In this document: positions 1-11,465 of the stretch, in pieces
Position numbering within the stretch: the first letter of the stretch is position 1
Layout: each line of letters begins with the position of its first letter
NCBI GenBank assembly: GCA_021613375.1
Contig: CM038704.1
Coordinates: 5,529,155 to 5,593,154, forward strand
DNA: 64,000 nt
From: Megaleporinus macrocephalus
Lineage: Eukaryota > Chordata > Actinopteri > Characiformes > Anostomidae
Reading direction: 5' to 3'
Made by a program: the position numbers and the translations under genes
Notes under the pieces: generated by a model
What the model was told of the DNA's origin: nothing
The model's input: the letters and a program-made list of their open reading frames with translations, nothing else
Databases searched by the model: none

Positions 1-249
1 TTTCTCTATTTTTTGACCAAGTTTTGACATTTATGGCCTGAACTGTATTAGCAGTGGTTCACTGCTAACTGAAACTGAGTAACAGAAGAAGGTCGGCCTA
101 ATTGCTCCCATGTACCAGCACAAAAGTAGGAAGGCAGTACATGCCACCTCATCATGTCTCCCTGATTACTCACTTTCCTGGAAGCAAACAACTGGCTTGT
201 ATTTGACAGTAAGTCTCTTTCGCCAAATATATGAGAGATGATTTCTATG
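1..249 (+). repeat. Direct repeat, left copy (partial at window edge)
   Basis: Bases 1-249 match 2337-2587 closely, at a spacing of about 2336 bp. The pair brackets an AT-rich degenerate tandem repeat. The left copy starts at the window edge, so its true length is unknown. It could be a segmental duplication or the long direct repeats of a mobile element. Confidence 0.85.
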
Positions 250-2260
250 TTTTTACAAACTTTCTCACTAAATTGGCTGATAATTCTGCTTGTTTTAAGA
301 AATGGGCTTGAAACAAGCCAGTGTTGTAAGAAATTGGCTTACTGCAATAACTAATAACTTATAACTTTTAACATGCTAAAGTTAGAATTGGAAGATATAA
401 CAATTAGATATAAGATCATTTAACTTGCCAAGAAATAATTTTTACAATATGTTTTCCTTTTCCTGGAAAAATTACTGTAAAACTGATACATATAAGTTCA
501 AATGTATGTTAATATCTGTTATAAGCTTCTTATACAATATACGAAATGACATACATGGTTTAAGCTGTCTAGGTTTTATTTAGACTGACCATTAGCTTAG
601 TGCTAACATACAAGTAAATACAAGTATTTCATGCACTGCAAAAAAGCTATTGCTTAAAATTAGTATTTTTTTGGAAGTGTGTTTAGAAATGTGTTCCATT
701 ATCTTAGGATGTTCTTACAACAACCTCGTTATGAGAAATAAGAAGTACATTAAGTATATGTATTGGATTTTTTTCCACTTTCTTTGCTTTTACAATTTTT
801 CTCACTATATTGGCTGATAATTCTGCTTGTTTTAAGAACTAGTGTAGTGGCTTATTAAATTGGGCTAATTAAAATTAAAATGACTTAAAACAAGTAAAAA
901 ATTTAATTATAAGAATAGCCTTTAACAAGCCAAAAATAATAATTCTAAGATATAATAACTACATATAAGATCATTTTTAAATCTTTACTATCTACTATTA
1001 ATTGTAGTTAATATATAAAAATTCTTATATTTCTTATATAGTATTTCTTATCATGATATTTTGGTTAAAATGTTATAACATTTTTAGCTCTTATCTAAAT
1101 ATTTTTACTTGTTTTATATATGTTTTGATACTAGTATTGAAATTGAATCTTATGAAAGTGTATTATTTTATTGGCAGATCAGTTTGCTTGTTTTAAGTAT
1201 AATTTCTTTATTAATTAAACGGATCTTCTAATGAAATAAGACAATTTTACTACAATAAATTGCTTAAAATTAGTAATATTTTTGGAAATATGTTTAGAAT
1301 GTTTAGAAATGTGTTTAATAATCTTAGTATATTCTCACAACAACCTCATTATGAGAAATATGAGGTACAATAACTTTAAAAAAAAATTCACTATAGTGGC
1401 TGATAATTCTCCTTGTTTTAAAAAAATGTGCTTGAAACAAGCTAAATTTTCTGCTTGGTGTCGTAAGAAACAAATGGCCTATTAAAATTAAAATCACTTA
1501 AAACAAGTAAAAATGTCTTGAAATATGTTAAGTAATTATAAAATTAGCCTTTAACAAACAAAAAAAGGAATTCTAAGATTTATTTTATTTAGATTTATTT
1601 ATTTGCAGATCATTTTTCTTGTTTTAAGCATAATTTCCTCATTAAGTTACCTGATCTGCCAATGAATAGAGACACTTTTACTATAATAAATTGCATAAAA
1701 GTAGTAATTTTTTTGGAAGTATGTTTAGAAATGTGTTCAATAATCTTAGGATATTCTTACAACAACCTCATTATGAGGAATATGCTTGTTTTAAGAAATG
1801 AGCTTGAAACAAGCCAAATTTTCTGCTTAGTGTAGTGAGAAAAAAGTTGGCCCATTAAAATTAAAGTCACTTAAAACAATTAAAAATATTTTAGAAATTA
1901 TAAAATTAGCCTTTAACAAACCAAAAATAAGAAGTCTAAGATATAATAACTAAATATAAGATCATTTTACTTGCCAAGATATTATTTTTAAATCTTTACC
2001 ATCTATTATTCAATGTAGTATGAGATTTTGTTAAAATGTTATAAGATTTTTAGCTTATATCTAAATATTTTTTACTTGTTTTATATCTGTTTTGTTGCTA
2101 ATATTAAAATTGATACTGATCTGCTAATGGAATGAGACACTTTAACTAAAACAAATTCTTAAAATGAGTAAAACAATTGGAAATATGCTTAGAATGTTTA
2201 GAAATGTGTTTAGTAATCTTAAGATATTCTTACAACGACCTCATAATGAGAAATATAAGG
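250..2260. repeat. AT-rich degenerate tandem repeat, about 0.45-0.6 kb period
   Basis: Recurring blocks share the phrases ggctgataattctgcttg (near 270, 810, 1400) and acaacctcattatgagaaat (near 720, 1340, 1765, 2240). Each block also holds a cttgttttaag / cttgaaacaag pair able to form a hairpin. About four decayed units are present. There is no coding potential, and the short open frame at 1282-1485 is only repeat. Confidence 0.7.
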
Positions 2261-2336
2261 TATGTAATGTTGATGTAATGTTTTTTTTCGCTTGCTGAGT
2301 TGCCGTGTGGGGGCAGAAATTAGTGTTACGTGTGTT

Positions 2337-2587
2337 TTTCTCTATTTCTTGACCAAGTTTTGACATTTATGGCCTGAACTGTAATAACAACAGTTCACCG
2401 CTAACTGAAACTGAGTAACAGAGGAAGGTCGGCCTAATTGCTCCCATGTACCAGCACAAAAGTAGGAAGGCAGTACATGCCACCTCATCATGTCTCTCTG
2501 ATTACTCACTTTCCTGGAAGCAAACAACTGGCTTGGAATCCACAGCTTAGTCTCTTTTGCCAGATATATGAGGAATGATTTCTTTGC
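2337..2587 (+). repeat. Direct repeat, right copy
   Basis: Second copy of the sequence at 1-249, in the same orientation, with scattered substitutions. A minus-strand open frame at 2342-2527 lies inside it; the left copy carries the same sequence but no protein similarity is recognised. Confidence 0.85.
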
Positions 2588-2879
2588 TGTGGATTTGCTT
2601 GTAACACTGATATTGTGGCTAGAAACTCAAAGTTAACTGTTGCTGCTGAAAAGGATCCTGTATTGAATTTTGAACTCAATACTACATTTCACGGTGGAGC
2701 AGCTTATCCACATCTCCTCTCTTCACCACCGTCACACGACTCCTGCCTGCCTCTGAAGCCAAAAGCTGTACCATGAGCATGCACACAAAGCAAAAACCCG
2801 CCTGTGGCAAAGCTGCTGGAGCTGCTGTCCAGATGTTTTTAATAAGGTTAAAGAAATAAAGGTCCTTTCAATTATTTAC

Positions 2880-4045
2880 AGTGCTGTGCAAAAGTCTTCG
2901 CCCCCTCACACTGATTACTTCGGTTTTTGCTAACTGTTCACAGGTGGCTGTTTCAGATCTTGCAACCAATTTTAATATAAAACAACAACAACAACATGAG
3001 CAAAACACAATGCAAATGATTTTAAAGCCCATGTGACTCATGTTTAAGTAACTGCCCTCTCAAACCTAATAAGTGGCTGTGGCACTCTTGCCAGTAACAG
3101 CTGCCTGGATAACTTGTGATGAGTTTTTTATGTCACTGCTCAAGAATTTCGGTGACTCTACTTTGCAGAATTGCTTTAATTTGGCTACACTGAAGGGTTT
3201 TCCAGCATGAACTCCTCGCTTAAGGTCTTGCCTCAACATCTCAAAGGGATTGAAGTCAGGATTTGACTCAGCCACTCCAAAACCTTTATTCTTTTCTTTT
3301 TAACCACTTACAGGTCCACCAACTTCAGATCATTGCTCTGCTGCATAACCCAACTGCGCTTGGGCTTCAGGTCATAAACTGATGGACGGATATTCTCTGT
3401 CAGGATATTCTGATTGGAGTGGAGAGTTTATGGTTCCAGCAATCATGACAGGTCGTCCAGGTCCTGCAGAGGCAAAGCAGCCCCAGGCCATCACACTACC
3501 ACCACCATGTTTCACTGTTAGTATGACGGGTTTCGACGGGTTTTTTGTTGTATACCAGATGTATCAGGATACATATCTTCCAACAAGTTCCACTCATCAG
3601 TCAATGGAAGTGTATCTCAAAAGTCTTGGGGGTCATCTAGATGTTTCCTGCAGAAGCAAATCAGCCCCAGACCCTGGCAATACCACCACCATGTTTTACT
3701 GTTGGTAAGCTGTTCTTATGGTGGAATGTGGTAATAGCTTTAAGCCAGAGGTAACAGGACCCATACCTTCCAAAAAGTTCCACCTTTGACTTAACAGCCC
3801 ACAGAATATTATCCCAAAAGTCTTGGGGGTGGATGTTTCTTTGGCAAATGCTTTGTGTTTTTTTTGGTCAGCAGATTTTCCCAAAGATGTTGTTTTGCTC
3901 AGCTTCTTTCTTACAGAGGAACCATGCATGTTGAAGTTTTTGGAATTGGGTTTATAAAAAATTGACTTGCAAGGGTTTATCAACATTGTTGGTGTACTAC
4001 ATGTCCAAACGTTTGTAGACACTTGCTCATCACACTCTAGCAAAT
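2880..4045 (-). pseudogene. Decayed Tc1-like transposase
   Basis: On the minus strand, 3066-3275 encodes a Tc1 C-terminus with NPDFNPFEMLRQDLKR, the catalytic third-acid (DDE) region. Further 5' on that strand, 3696-3990 reads a Tc1 core segment in another frame. The motif acagtgctgtgcaaaagtc at about 2879-2897 is a typical Tc1 terminal repeat. Stops, frame changes and an internal duplication (about 3470-3660 against 3665-3850) make it non-functional. The matching far terminal repeat was not found. Confidence 0.8.
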
Positions 4046-4242
4046 GCTGTATTTTAGATTAGAACATTTATCTATTAGCTTTTAGAAATGACCCCATTAC
4101 ACTCCATGTCCAGTTTTTAGAAATCAGCATTTCTTGTTAAATTGAGGATATTTTGGAAGATTTTTTTGTGTCTTTACTGCAAAAAAATGATAACTTAAAT
4201 CATGTTATATTTAAATCTATATTTTTATTTAAATTTGAGGTT

Positions 4243-4345
4243 TTGGTTAGGGTTAGGGTTAGGTTAGGTTAGGTTAGGTTAGGTTAGGTTAGGGTTAGGG
4301 TTAGGGTTAGCTTAGGCTTAGGCTTAGGCTTAGGGTTAGGGTTTC
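4243..4345. repeat. Interstitial telomere-like repeat (TTAGGG/TTAGG/TTAGGC)
   Basis: About 100 bp of ttaggg, ttagg and ttaggc blocks in head-to-tail order: ttaggg, then a run of ttagg, then ttaggg, four of cttagg, then ttaggg. The perfect vertebrate hexamer is interrupted by variants, so this is an interstitial sequence and not a chromosome end. Confidence 0.9.
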
Positions 4346-5389
4346 TCTTTAGGTGTTAAAAGATAGTTTATTAACTTATTTTCTAACCCATTTAAAGTGT
4401 TAAGTTTTACTGTATAAAGAGATAGCATTTCCACCACTGGAATTATATGAAATTAACTTAAAACAAGTTAAAAATGTCTGGAAATCTTTTTACAGCATTG
4501 TTAAAACTAATAAATATTCGATTTATTGATTTAATTTACGATGATTCCACTTGCTAATTATGCTAAGTATGTAAACCTGCATCAGAGCAAACAAGCTCAT
4601 TTCTAAAAAAACACTATAAACATTCTTTAAACACAACCAGATGTTTTATTCTGCTCCAGGAATAATTCCATAGCTCTTATTTTTATAGTTTTGATCTCTT
4701 CACAGTTTTTCACTAATATTATTACTATTAACATAGCATAAATAATAAAAACCTGGGTAGGTGTATCTAGACTTTTGGCTGATAGTGCAAATGCAGTACT
4801 CAGTCACCACCTGTGTTGTATTCTGGGTGCAATCTGGAAGGAAACAGGGTTAAATCCCACCACACAGCGTTCAGAATTGATTTTACAGCTCCGAAGGGGA
4901 AGTTTCTTGGTTGTAATCTAACTCTGCTGTCAAACATTGGTTTGAAGCCGTACGGACAGCGAAGGGTAACTCAAATGGACGGCAAAAAACAACACTTTTA
5001 ATTCAGGACTACACATTCTAGGATAATGGAGCCGTTGACGTAAATTCCCCGCTTGCAGTAATGGACTCGAGGAGGAACGAGAGTGAATCTTTTACCACAA
5101 CCCTGTAGCAAAAAAACAAAACAAAATTAAAAAAACAAAAAATAATTAATTAATTAATTAATTTGGACAAACAACGTCACTACTAATAACCTCATTCTAG
5201 TTTTGATTATCTTAATACACTCTAAAATCTGAAACACTGAGCTGGTCAAGTTTGATCCACAGCCCTTGGAAGTGCTTGCTCCAATCAAGTGGTCAATCCA
5301 ACGGTTCACTTTCTTTATTTACCAGCACTGTGAATGTTTAATAACTGCTTATGTTAAGCTTTAGCATATTGTGACTTCACGGGTCGCAT

Positions 5390-5660
5390 TATAATGGCAA
5401 TTAATAATAAGTCATTTTAAACCAGTCACATACACATGAACAAGCCAAAAACACTGTACGTTGGATTTTCCTTTAATTCGACACTCGTCTGTACATATAA
5501 AGTTCAGTCAATTTAAGAAAAACTTGTTGTTTCATTTGTTACAGCAGAGTTGATCACTGTAATGGTCCTCTCACCAGTTGCACTGCACTGTATCTTCTGA
5601 AATCTTGATGCTTTGATGATTTTAAATAGTTTAAATGATGATTTTAAAAGTTTTAATAGC
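5390..5660 (+). repeat. Dispersed repeat X, copy 1
   Basis: Shares a string of landmarks with 7595-7860: a gaacaagccaaaaacactgt-like phrase, a ttcctttaattcg phrase, cactcgtct, gttgatcactgtaatggtcc and ctgcactgtatctt. No terminal repeats or coding capacity are recognised. The segment at 5547-5568 equals the monomer of the large array in uqcc1 intron 3. Confidence 0.75.
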
Positions 5661-6810
5661 ATTATGTTGTACAAAGTAGAATAAAGATTAAATAAATAAA
5701 TTTTAGAATAAAGTTTAGTACATAGAACTGTACATATCGTGAGCCAAAAAACGAAAGAGGGACGATAAAACTGGCCAGGCTCAAAATCCTCAAATATACA
5801 CCCCTGACTTTTACATACAACCACAACCATTGGCAGAGGAACCGAGGGGATGGGGGGGGCGTGTCCAACCCAATATCAGAAACAGATAGATTTGTCTCAC
5901 CCAAAAATTAAGAAAAAAAAGCCTTCCCAATTTACGCACTGTTTGTTGTTAGTAACAGGCTCTGGTTGTTAGGTGGTCTTTCACTTTGTTATGGCTTGTG
6001 TTGAGATATCCTGCGGTCAGCAGCTTTACTGACCCGAGCTCTCACCTCGCTGGAGCGCCAACTTTAAACACGAGGTCAGTGATGAGAGCAGTAAATAGCA
6101 ACAATGACCATATATACTGTAATAAAACAGCTTTAGTGTAATGTGTTGTTATGGTAACAGACTAGGAGGGTTTGGGTTAGTTAACGTTTATATTAACTTT
6201 AGTCAGAAAGCACTCTGAAACGTAAAGCTACATTACTCTTTGGCCACGCCCCCAAACTACAGACTGCTACTACACTACATACATACATTAATATAATATA
6301 ATAAATAAAATAAATAAATGAATAAAAAAAAAGGACACCATCGTTAGAAGTGCTGTCAGTAGTGCTTTCAGTAATGTTCCAGAGGGTGCTGTTTGGGACA
6401 CAGCCTTACTGTTTAACATTAATGTTAGTCTAGTCCCGTCAGGAAACTTTAACTTTATCATTTCATTTCAACATTTTGGTCCAAAGAAAATAACAATAAT
6501 ATTATATTTTTTATTTTTGTGTATATAATCCAGACATTGGATGTATAATTTAAAAGTTTTACAACAGCAGTACCATGTAATGTGGAGTATCTAGTTTAGT
6601 TAGTAAAGTGAGCTTTAATTGGATTTATCTAATAATAATCAGACGTACAGATAATGTTATATTTGTTTATTTATTTATAATTTACTGTAATTCCACAAAT
6701 GTTGTTCTACGTTACTATACATACAGTGATTTACTACCTTACCTACAGTGGAATCAGCTTATAGGTAATATTTAAGAGGATAGGGTGGGCTTTGATTCAT
6801 ATTAGCAAAT
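5661..6810. other. Gene-free stretch, mixed single-copy DNA
   Basis: No exon-like open frames flanked by splice sites and no repeat family recognised. It holds a short G-run near 5850 and AT-rich stretches. Confidence 0.5.
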
Positions 6811-6817
6811 GAATCAA

Positions 6818-6840
6818 AGGGTTAGGGTTAGGGTTAGGGC
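6818..6840 (+). repeat. Short interstitial telomeric repeat
   Basis: About three and a half perfect gggtta units inside otherwise unique sequence. Confidence 0.8.
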
Positions 6841-7439
6841 TTTTATTTGGTCTTTGTTGCTTGTGTGTGATCATCGCTACTGTAAACCAGGCAATCAGAG
6901 CAGAGCTTATTTAATTATTCATGAGCTCAACCAAAAAAAGAAAACAGTGTTTCATTCTTGGAACATCAGGTTGACCAAAGTCACACATATCTTCTGTATA
7001 GAGAAGATCAAACAATATATATATATATATGAATGGGCTGCCTTAGTATCAGCGATCAAGCCATCACCTCTCCCACAACTACAACATGTTAAATAACACC
7101 TTCTGGCCACGTCATGATGTCATCGTCCCACTACTCGTTTTAACTTATCAGCTCCGTGTTTAATGACTCGTTGGTGGCAGAGGCCGCTTACGTTGGGCCA
7201 ATAAATCCTCGCAGACGTGCTCGAAATTATTTATATGACCTTTTTCCCTCCCTCATTTAACTCCACAGCATAACACACCTCACTGCAGGCACCTACCGTT
7301 CGGGCTCAGGGGAGAACCAGGCCTCTGTGGCCTCTGCGGCCGCCTCGGACCGGAAACGGTGACCTCGCCGCCACTCAAGTCTCAGAGGGCTCATTGACCA
7401 GAGAAGAAAGAAAACAGAGAGCAAACTCTGTTACTTCAC

Positions 7440-7500
7440 TAGCCATCACCTCGTACTGAGTGGTGGGTGATGGAGAGGCTGGGAAGAAAGAAACGTCTGA
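7440..7500 (+). repeat. Direct repeat Y, copy 1
   Basis: About 55 bp including catcacctcgtactgagtgg, almost identical to 8271-8325. It carries a catcacc / ggtgatg inverted repeat. Confidence 0.85.
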
Positions 7501-7594
7501 GGGGGTGGGGTGGGGGGCTGGCAATTCTAAAGATGTTATAATGGCTAATAAACAGTTTGCTGGATAGTTTATTAGACTCAGTAAATCCGATGCT

Positions 7595-7860
7595 TAATTG
7601 GTGTGTTGTTCCAAACAGGTCACATACACTCACACCTGTATGTGTGAACAGGCCAAAAACACTGTAAGTTGGTTTTTCTTTTAATTCTTCACTCGTCTTT
7701 ATATATATAAAGTTTAATTGATGAAGAGAAACTTGGTTGATCACTGTAATGGTCCTCTTACCATTTAAGAACCTGCACTGTATCTTTCTGAATCTGGAAG
7801 TTTTGATGATTGTGATGATTTTAATGATGCTTTGATGATTTTGTAACTACACAGGTTGGA
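7595..7860 (+). repeat. Dispersed repeat X, copy 2
   Basis: Same order of landmarks as copy 1 at 5390, including gttgatcactgtaatggtcc at about 7736, then a tgatgatttt-rich tail. A third, shorter copy holding only the left half lies at 7885-7985. Confidence 0.75.
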
Positions 7861-7884
7861 TTTTATGACTAATTAATACAGAAA

Positions 7885-7985
7885 ACGTAGTCTTTCCAAA
7901 TAAGTCACACTTGAACTTGCATGTGTGAACAGGCCAAAGACACAGTATGTTGATTTTCCTTTAATTCGTCACTCGTCTGTATATA
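7885..7985 (+). repeat. Dispersed repeat X, copy 3 (left half only)
   Basis: Matches the left half of the copies at 5390 and 7595 (tgtgaacaggccaaa, ttcctttaattcgtcactcg) and then stops at about 7985, where unrelated sequence begins. Confidence 0.7.
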
Positions 7986-8268
7986 TGTCATGCCCCGCTC
8001 GTCTTCCTCTGTCTAAGTCCGTGTTTACGTTCTGTCAGTCCCATGTGCCTGTGTTTACATTTGTCATGTGCTCCTGAGTCTCCACCCTTGCCCCGCCTCA
8101 TACACCTGTTCCCCATTAATCTTTAGTCTTGTCACCTGTTCCCTCTCGTTATCCTGTGTTACATATACCCTGTGTTTGCAGTCTGTCTTTGTTGGTCATC
8201 GTCATCTTGGTTTTCTGTATCTTTGCCGTTCGTTTATGTTTGTGTCATTAAAAGTACTGTTTATCTTA
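7986..8268 (+). repeat. Unclassified pyrimidine-rich interspersed repeat (possible LTR or element tail)
   Basis: Begins tgtcatgcc immediately after a truncated copy of repeat X and runs to direct repeat Y. It is C/T-rich with recurring cctgttcc and cctgtgtt phrases, a style common in teleost retroelement ends. No terminal repeat or coding domain is visible, so the class is open. Confidence 0.35.
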
Positions 8269-8270
8269 AG

Positions 8271-8325
8271 CCATCACCTCGTACTGAGTGGTGGGTGATG
8301 GAGAGGCTGGGAAGAAAGAAACGAT
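8271..8325 (+). repeat. Direct repeat Y, copy 2
   Basis: Second copy of the sequence at 7440, 831 bp downstream and directly next to the 37-bp array. Confidence 0.85.
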
Positions 8326-8342
8326 TGGGTGGGGGAGTTTGG

Positions 8343-9420
8343 GTGATATAGAGGTCCATAGTATAACAGTGTCTAATAGCTGATATAGAGGTCTGGAGTA
8401 TAACAGTGTCTGATAGCTGATATAGAGGTCTGGAGTATAACAGTGTCTGATAACTGATATAGAGGTCTGGAGTATAACAGTGTCTGATAGCTGATATAGG
8501 GGTCTGGAGTATAACAGTGTCTGATAGCTGATATAGAGGTCTGGAGTATAACAGTGTCTGATAACTGATATAGAGGTCTGGAGTATAACAGTGTCTGATA
8601 GCTGATATAGGGGTCTGGAGTATAACAGTGTCTGATAACTGATATAGAGGTCTGGAGTATAACAGTGTCTGATAGCTGATATAGAGGTCTGGAGTATAAC
8701 AGTGTCTGATAACTGATATAGAGGTCTGGAGTATAACAGTGTCTGATAGCTGATATAGGGGTCTGGAGTATAACAGTGTCTGATAGCTGATATAGAGGTC
8801 TGGAGTATAACAGTGTCTGATAACTGATATAGAGGTCTGGAGTATAACAGTGTCTGATAGCTGATATAGGGGTCTGGAGTATAACAGTGTCTGATAGCTG
8901 ATATAGGGGTCTGGAGTATAACAGTGTCTGATAGCTGATATAGGGGTCTGGAGTATAACAGTGTCTGATAGCTGATATAGGGGTCTGGAGTATAAGAGTG
9001 TCTGATAGCTGATATAGGGGTCTGGAGTATAACAGTGTCTGATAGCTGATATAGAGGTCTCGAGTATGACAGTGTCTGATAACTAATATAGAGGTCCGGA
9101 GTATAAGTGTCTGATAACTGATATAGAGGTCCAGAGTATGACAGTGTCTGATAACTGATATAGAGGTCCCTCGTATAACAGTGTCTGATAACTGATATAG
9201 AGGTCCCGAGTATGACAGTGTCTGATAGCTGATATAGAGGTCTCGAGTATGACAGTGTCTGATAACTAATATAGCGGTCCGGAGTATAACAGTGTCTGAT
9301 AACTGATATAGAGGTCCAGAGTATGACAGTGTCTGATAACTGATATAGAGGTCCCTCTGTGATATCCCTGTGTGATAGCTGATTTAGAGACCTGGAGTGT
9401 CTGATTACCAATATAGAGGT
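8343..9420. repeat. 37-bp minisatellite A (about 29 copies)
   Basis: Head-to-tail units built on ctgatatagaggtctggag followed by tataacagtgtctgatag. Spacing is 37 bp with a few 3-bp losses toward the right end. Variants gctgatatagg and actgatatagag alternate, suggesting local homogenisation. Since 37 is not a multiple of three and the unit lacks stops on the minus strand, a 381-codon open frame (8266-9411) runs through it; this is an artefact of the array. Confidence 0.95.
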
Positions 9421-10270
9421 TTAAAATATAACAAAAGAGAGATGATAAAATAGGCTAAACTGTTACGTAACACACTCATTAATATTTACATCCCCAACAT
9501 GTACATACAACCTCAACCACCAGCAACCAAACCAGACAAATCCAGCGTTCCAGGCTGTGAAGGGAACGTCAGCAACTTTCATTCCCAACAGTTCTGGTTC
9601 TCGAACAGAAAGGGTTTGAATAACTGAAGTGGAACCACAGCAGTGACCTCATTTACTGCCACTCTTATTTAATGGCCCTCTGCCCTTCAGTGGTTCTCCG
9701 TTCTCACAAATCTGGCTCTCTCGCTCTGGGAGAGGCAGGAAGTGTCTTTTTCTGTCACTCTTCGGCAAAACTCCAGCAATGTCATTGTAACGTTTAATTT
9801 ACGAGCGCCACGACCTCCGAGCCTCGCGCGCTGACATCACTCCCCGGCCGTGCTTTACTGCACCTACGCAATGTTTACACAAGCATGATGTTTTATTATC
9901 AAAACCTCGATTTGTTGAGAAGAGGACTCCGTGGAGTTTTAGGCCACGGAGTAAATTTTCACACAAGTGTGGTGTCGTAAAACAGACCCCCGGGGAGTAG
10001 AGCGCTCTCCATATTTACGGCATGCCACTATTCAAGAGCTCGGAATCACTTGTTGTATTACATGAAAACTATGGAATGATGGAGCACCATGTAGTACCTC
10101 TGGGATGAGTTGGAGTGAACCAGAGCTGAACATCCAACATCAGTACCAGATCTCATAGTGTAGTGTAGTACTGGATAACACTGCTGCTCTCCATACTGTA
10201 GACTGAGGTCTAATTCCGTGCCCATGTAACAACCTTACACTGTACCAATAAGACTCAAGACTATGACTGT
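9421..10270. other. Gene-free single-copy stretch with GC-rich island
   Basis: No exon recognised. The part around 9790-9870 is CpG-containing (gagcctcgcgcgctgac) and free of repeats, so it is a candidate regulatory island by inference only. Confidence 0.4.
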
Positions 10271-10277
10271 AGTGTTA

Positions 10278-10765
10278 AACTGTAACACTACCTTCACCTA
10301 CCTGTGTACAGGTAAACTGTAACACTACCTTCACCTACCTGTGTACAGGTAAACTGTAGCACTACCTTCACCTACCTGTGTACAGGTAAACTGTAGCACT
10401 ACCTTCACCTACCTGTGTACAGGTAAACTGTAGCACTACCTTCACCTACCTGTGTACAGGTAAACTGTAACACTATCTTCACCTACCTGTGTACAGGTAA
10501 ACTGTAACGCTACCTTCACCTACCTGTGTACAGGTAAACTGTAACGCTACCTTCACCTACCTGTGTACAGGTAAACTGTAACGCTACCTTCACCTACCTG
10601 TGTACAGGTAAACTGTAACGCTACCTTCACCTACCTGTGTACAGGTAAACTGTAACGCTACCTTCACCTACCTGTGTACAGATAAACTGTAACACTACCT
10701 TCACCTACCTGTGTACAGGTAAACTGTAACGCTACCTTCACCTACCTGTGTACAGGTAAACTGTG
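10278..10765. repeat. 37-bp minisatellite B (13 copies)
   Basis: The ctgtgtacag core recurs 13 times from 10302 to 10746 at exactly 37-bp spacing. Each unit contains tacctgtgtacaggta, a 7-bp inverted repeat with a 2-base centre. Units fall into aacac, agcac and aacgc subtypes that cluster. It is unrelated in sequence to the 37-bp array at 8.3 kb. Confidence 0.95.
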
Positions 10766-10769
10766 AATG

Positions 10770-11465
10770 TGAATGCTGAATGCAATCAAACCTGCACAGC
10801 AATGCTGCAACAACTAGAGGCTCAGACTTGGTCATTTTCTACCTTAAGCTCAGCTGCTGAGGTGGTGGTCATTCGGAGCTGGTGTGATTATTCAGTTCAG
10901 GCTTGTCCGCCGTGACACCTGATCCGAGCGTGTGTGCCCGGGCCTCTCAAGACAACAGCGATCGGGCCTCCTCCACATAAATCACTGGGGTTTGATCGTC
11001 GAGGCCCCAGCAGACGTTACTCCATAACAGCCGTGCCTGATTGTTTTCTCCAGGAGCCGCATTGCGCTGCACTAGAGGTGCGTAAGTGCTACACTTGAGA
11101 GCCATTCGCTGCGACTCTAAAGAGTCAAAAGGGACACTCAATGAAAAACAGGCAGCGGCAATAAAAGAGCGACTAAACAAGGAGCCACTGAGCGGCTCGG
11201 GCCTCCTACTGAGCTGCAGGGCGCAGAGCGCTGCTGGGAGAAGCCTGCGCGAGCCAACACGGAGCGTGTCAATAAACTGTACACGAGTGCAGGTAGAGTA
11301 AGAGGATATTGTGTTTCGCAGGAGCTGCGGTGGCTTGTTTTTCACAGAATGGACGCTTACGTACTTGGAACACAAGCCGCTGTATTAGCAGCCAGTGTGT
11401 AGAGTTAGTGCTATTTTCAACTCAATTCAGCCAACTAGGGATAAACAAGCATTCAAATATATAAT
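10770..11465. other. Gene-free single-copy stretch
   Basis: Moderately GC-rich and not tandemly repeated. Overlapping open frames on both strands (10947-11375 minus, 11086-11301 plus) have no recognised domain and no clear splice context. It is a candidate conserved non-coding island. Confidence 0.35.

Noticed and set aside
4243..4345. Chromosome end or telomere
   Set aside because: Only about 100 bp, with variants, and flanked by ordinary sequence on both sides.
8266..9411. 381-codon minus-strand open frame as a repeat protein gene
   Set aside because: It coincides exactly with the 37-bp array, the three frames of one unit alternate, and there is no domain or promoter.
10278..10765. CRISPR array (regular 37-bp spacing with palindromic core)
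   Set aside because: There are no unique spacers, the whole unit repeats, and the DNA is vertebrate.
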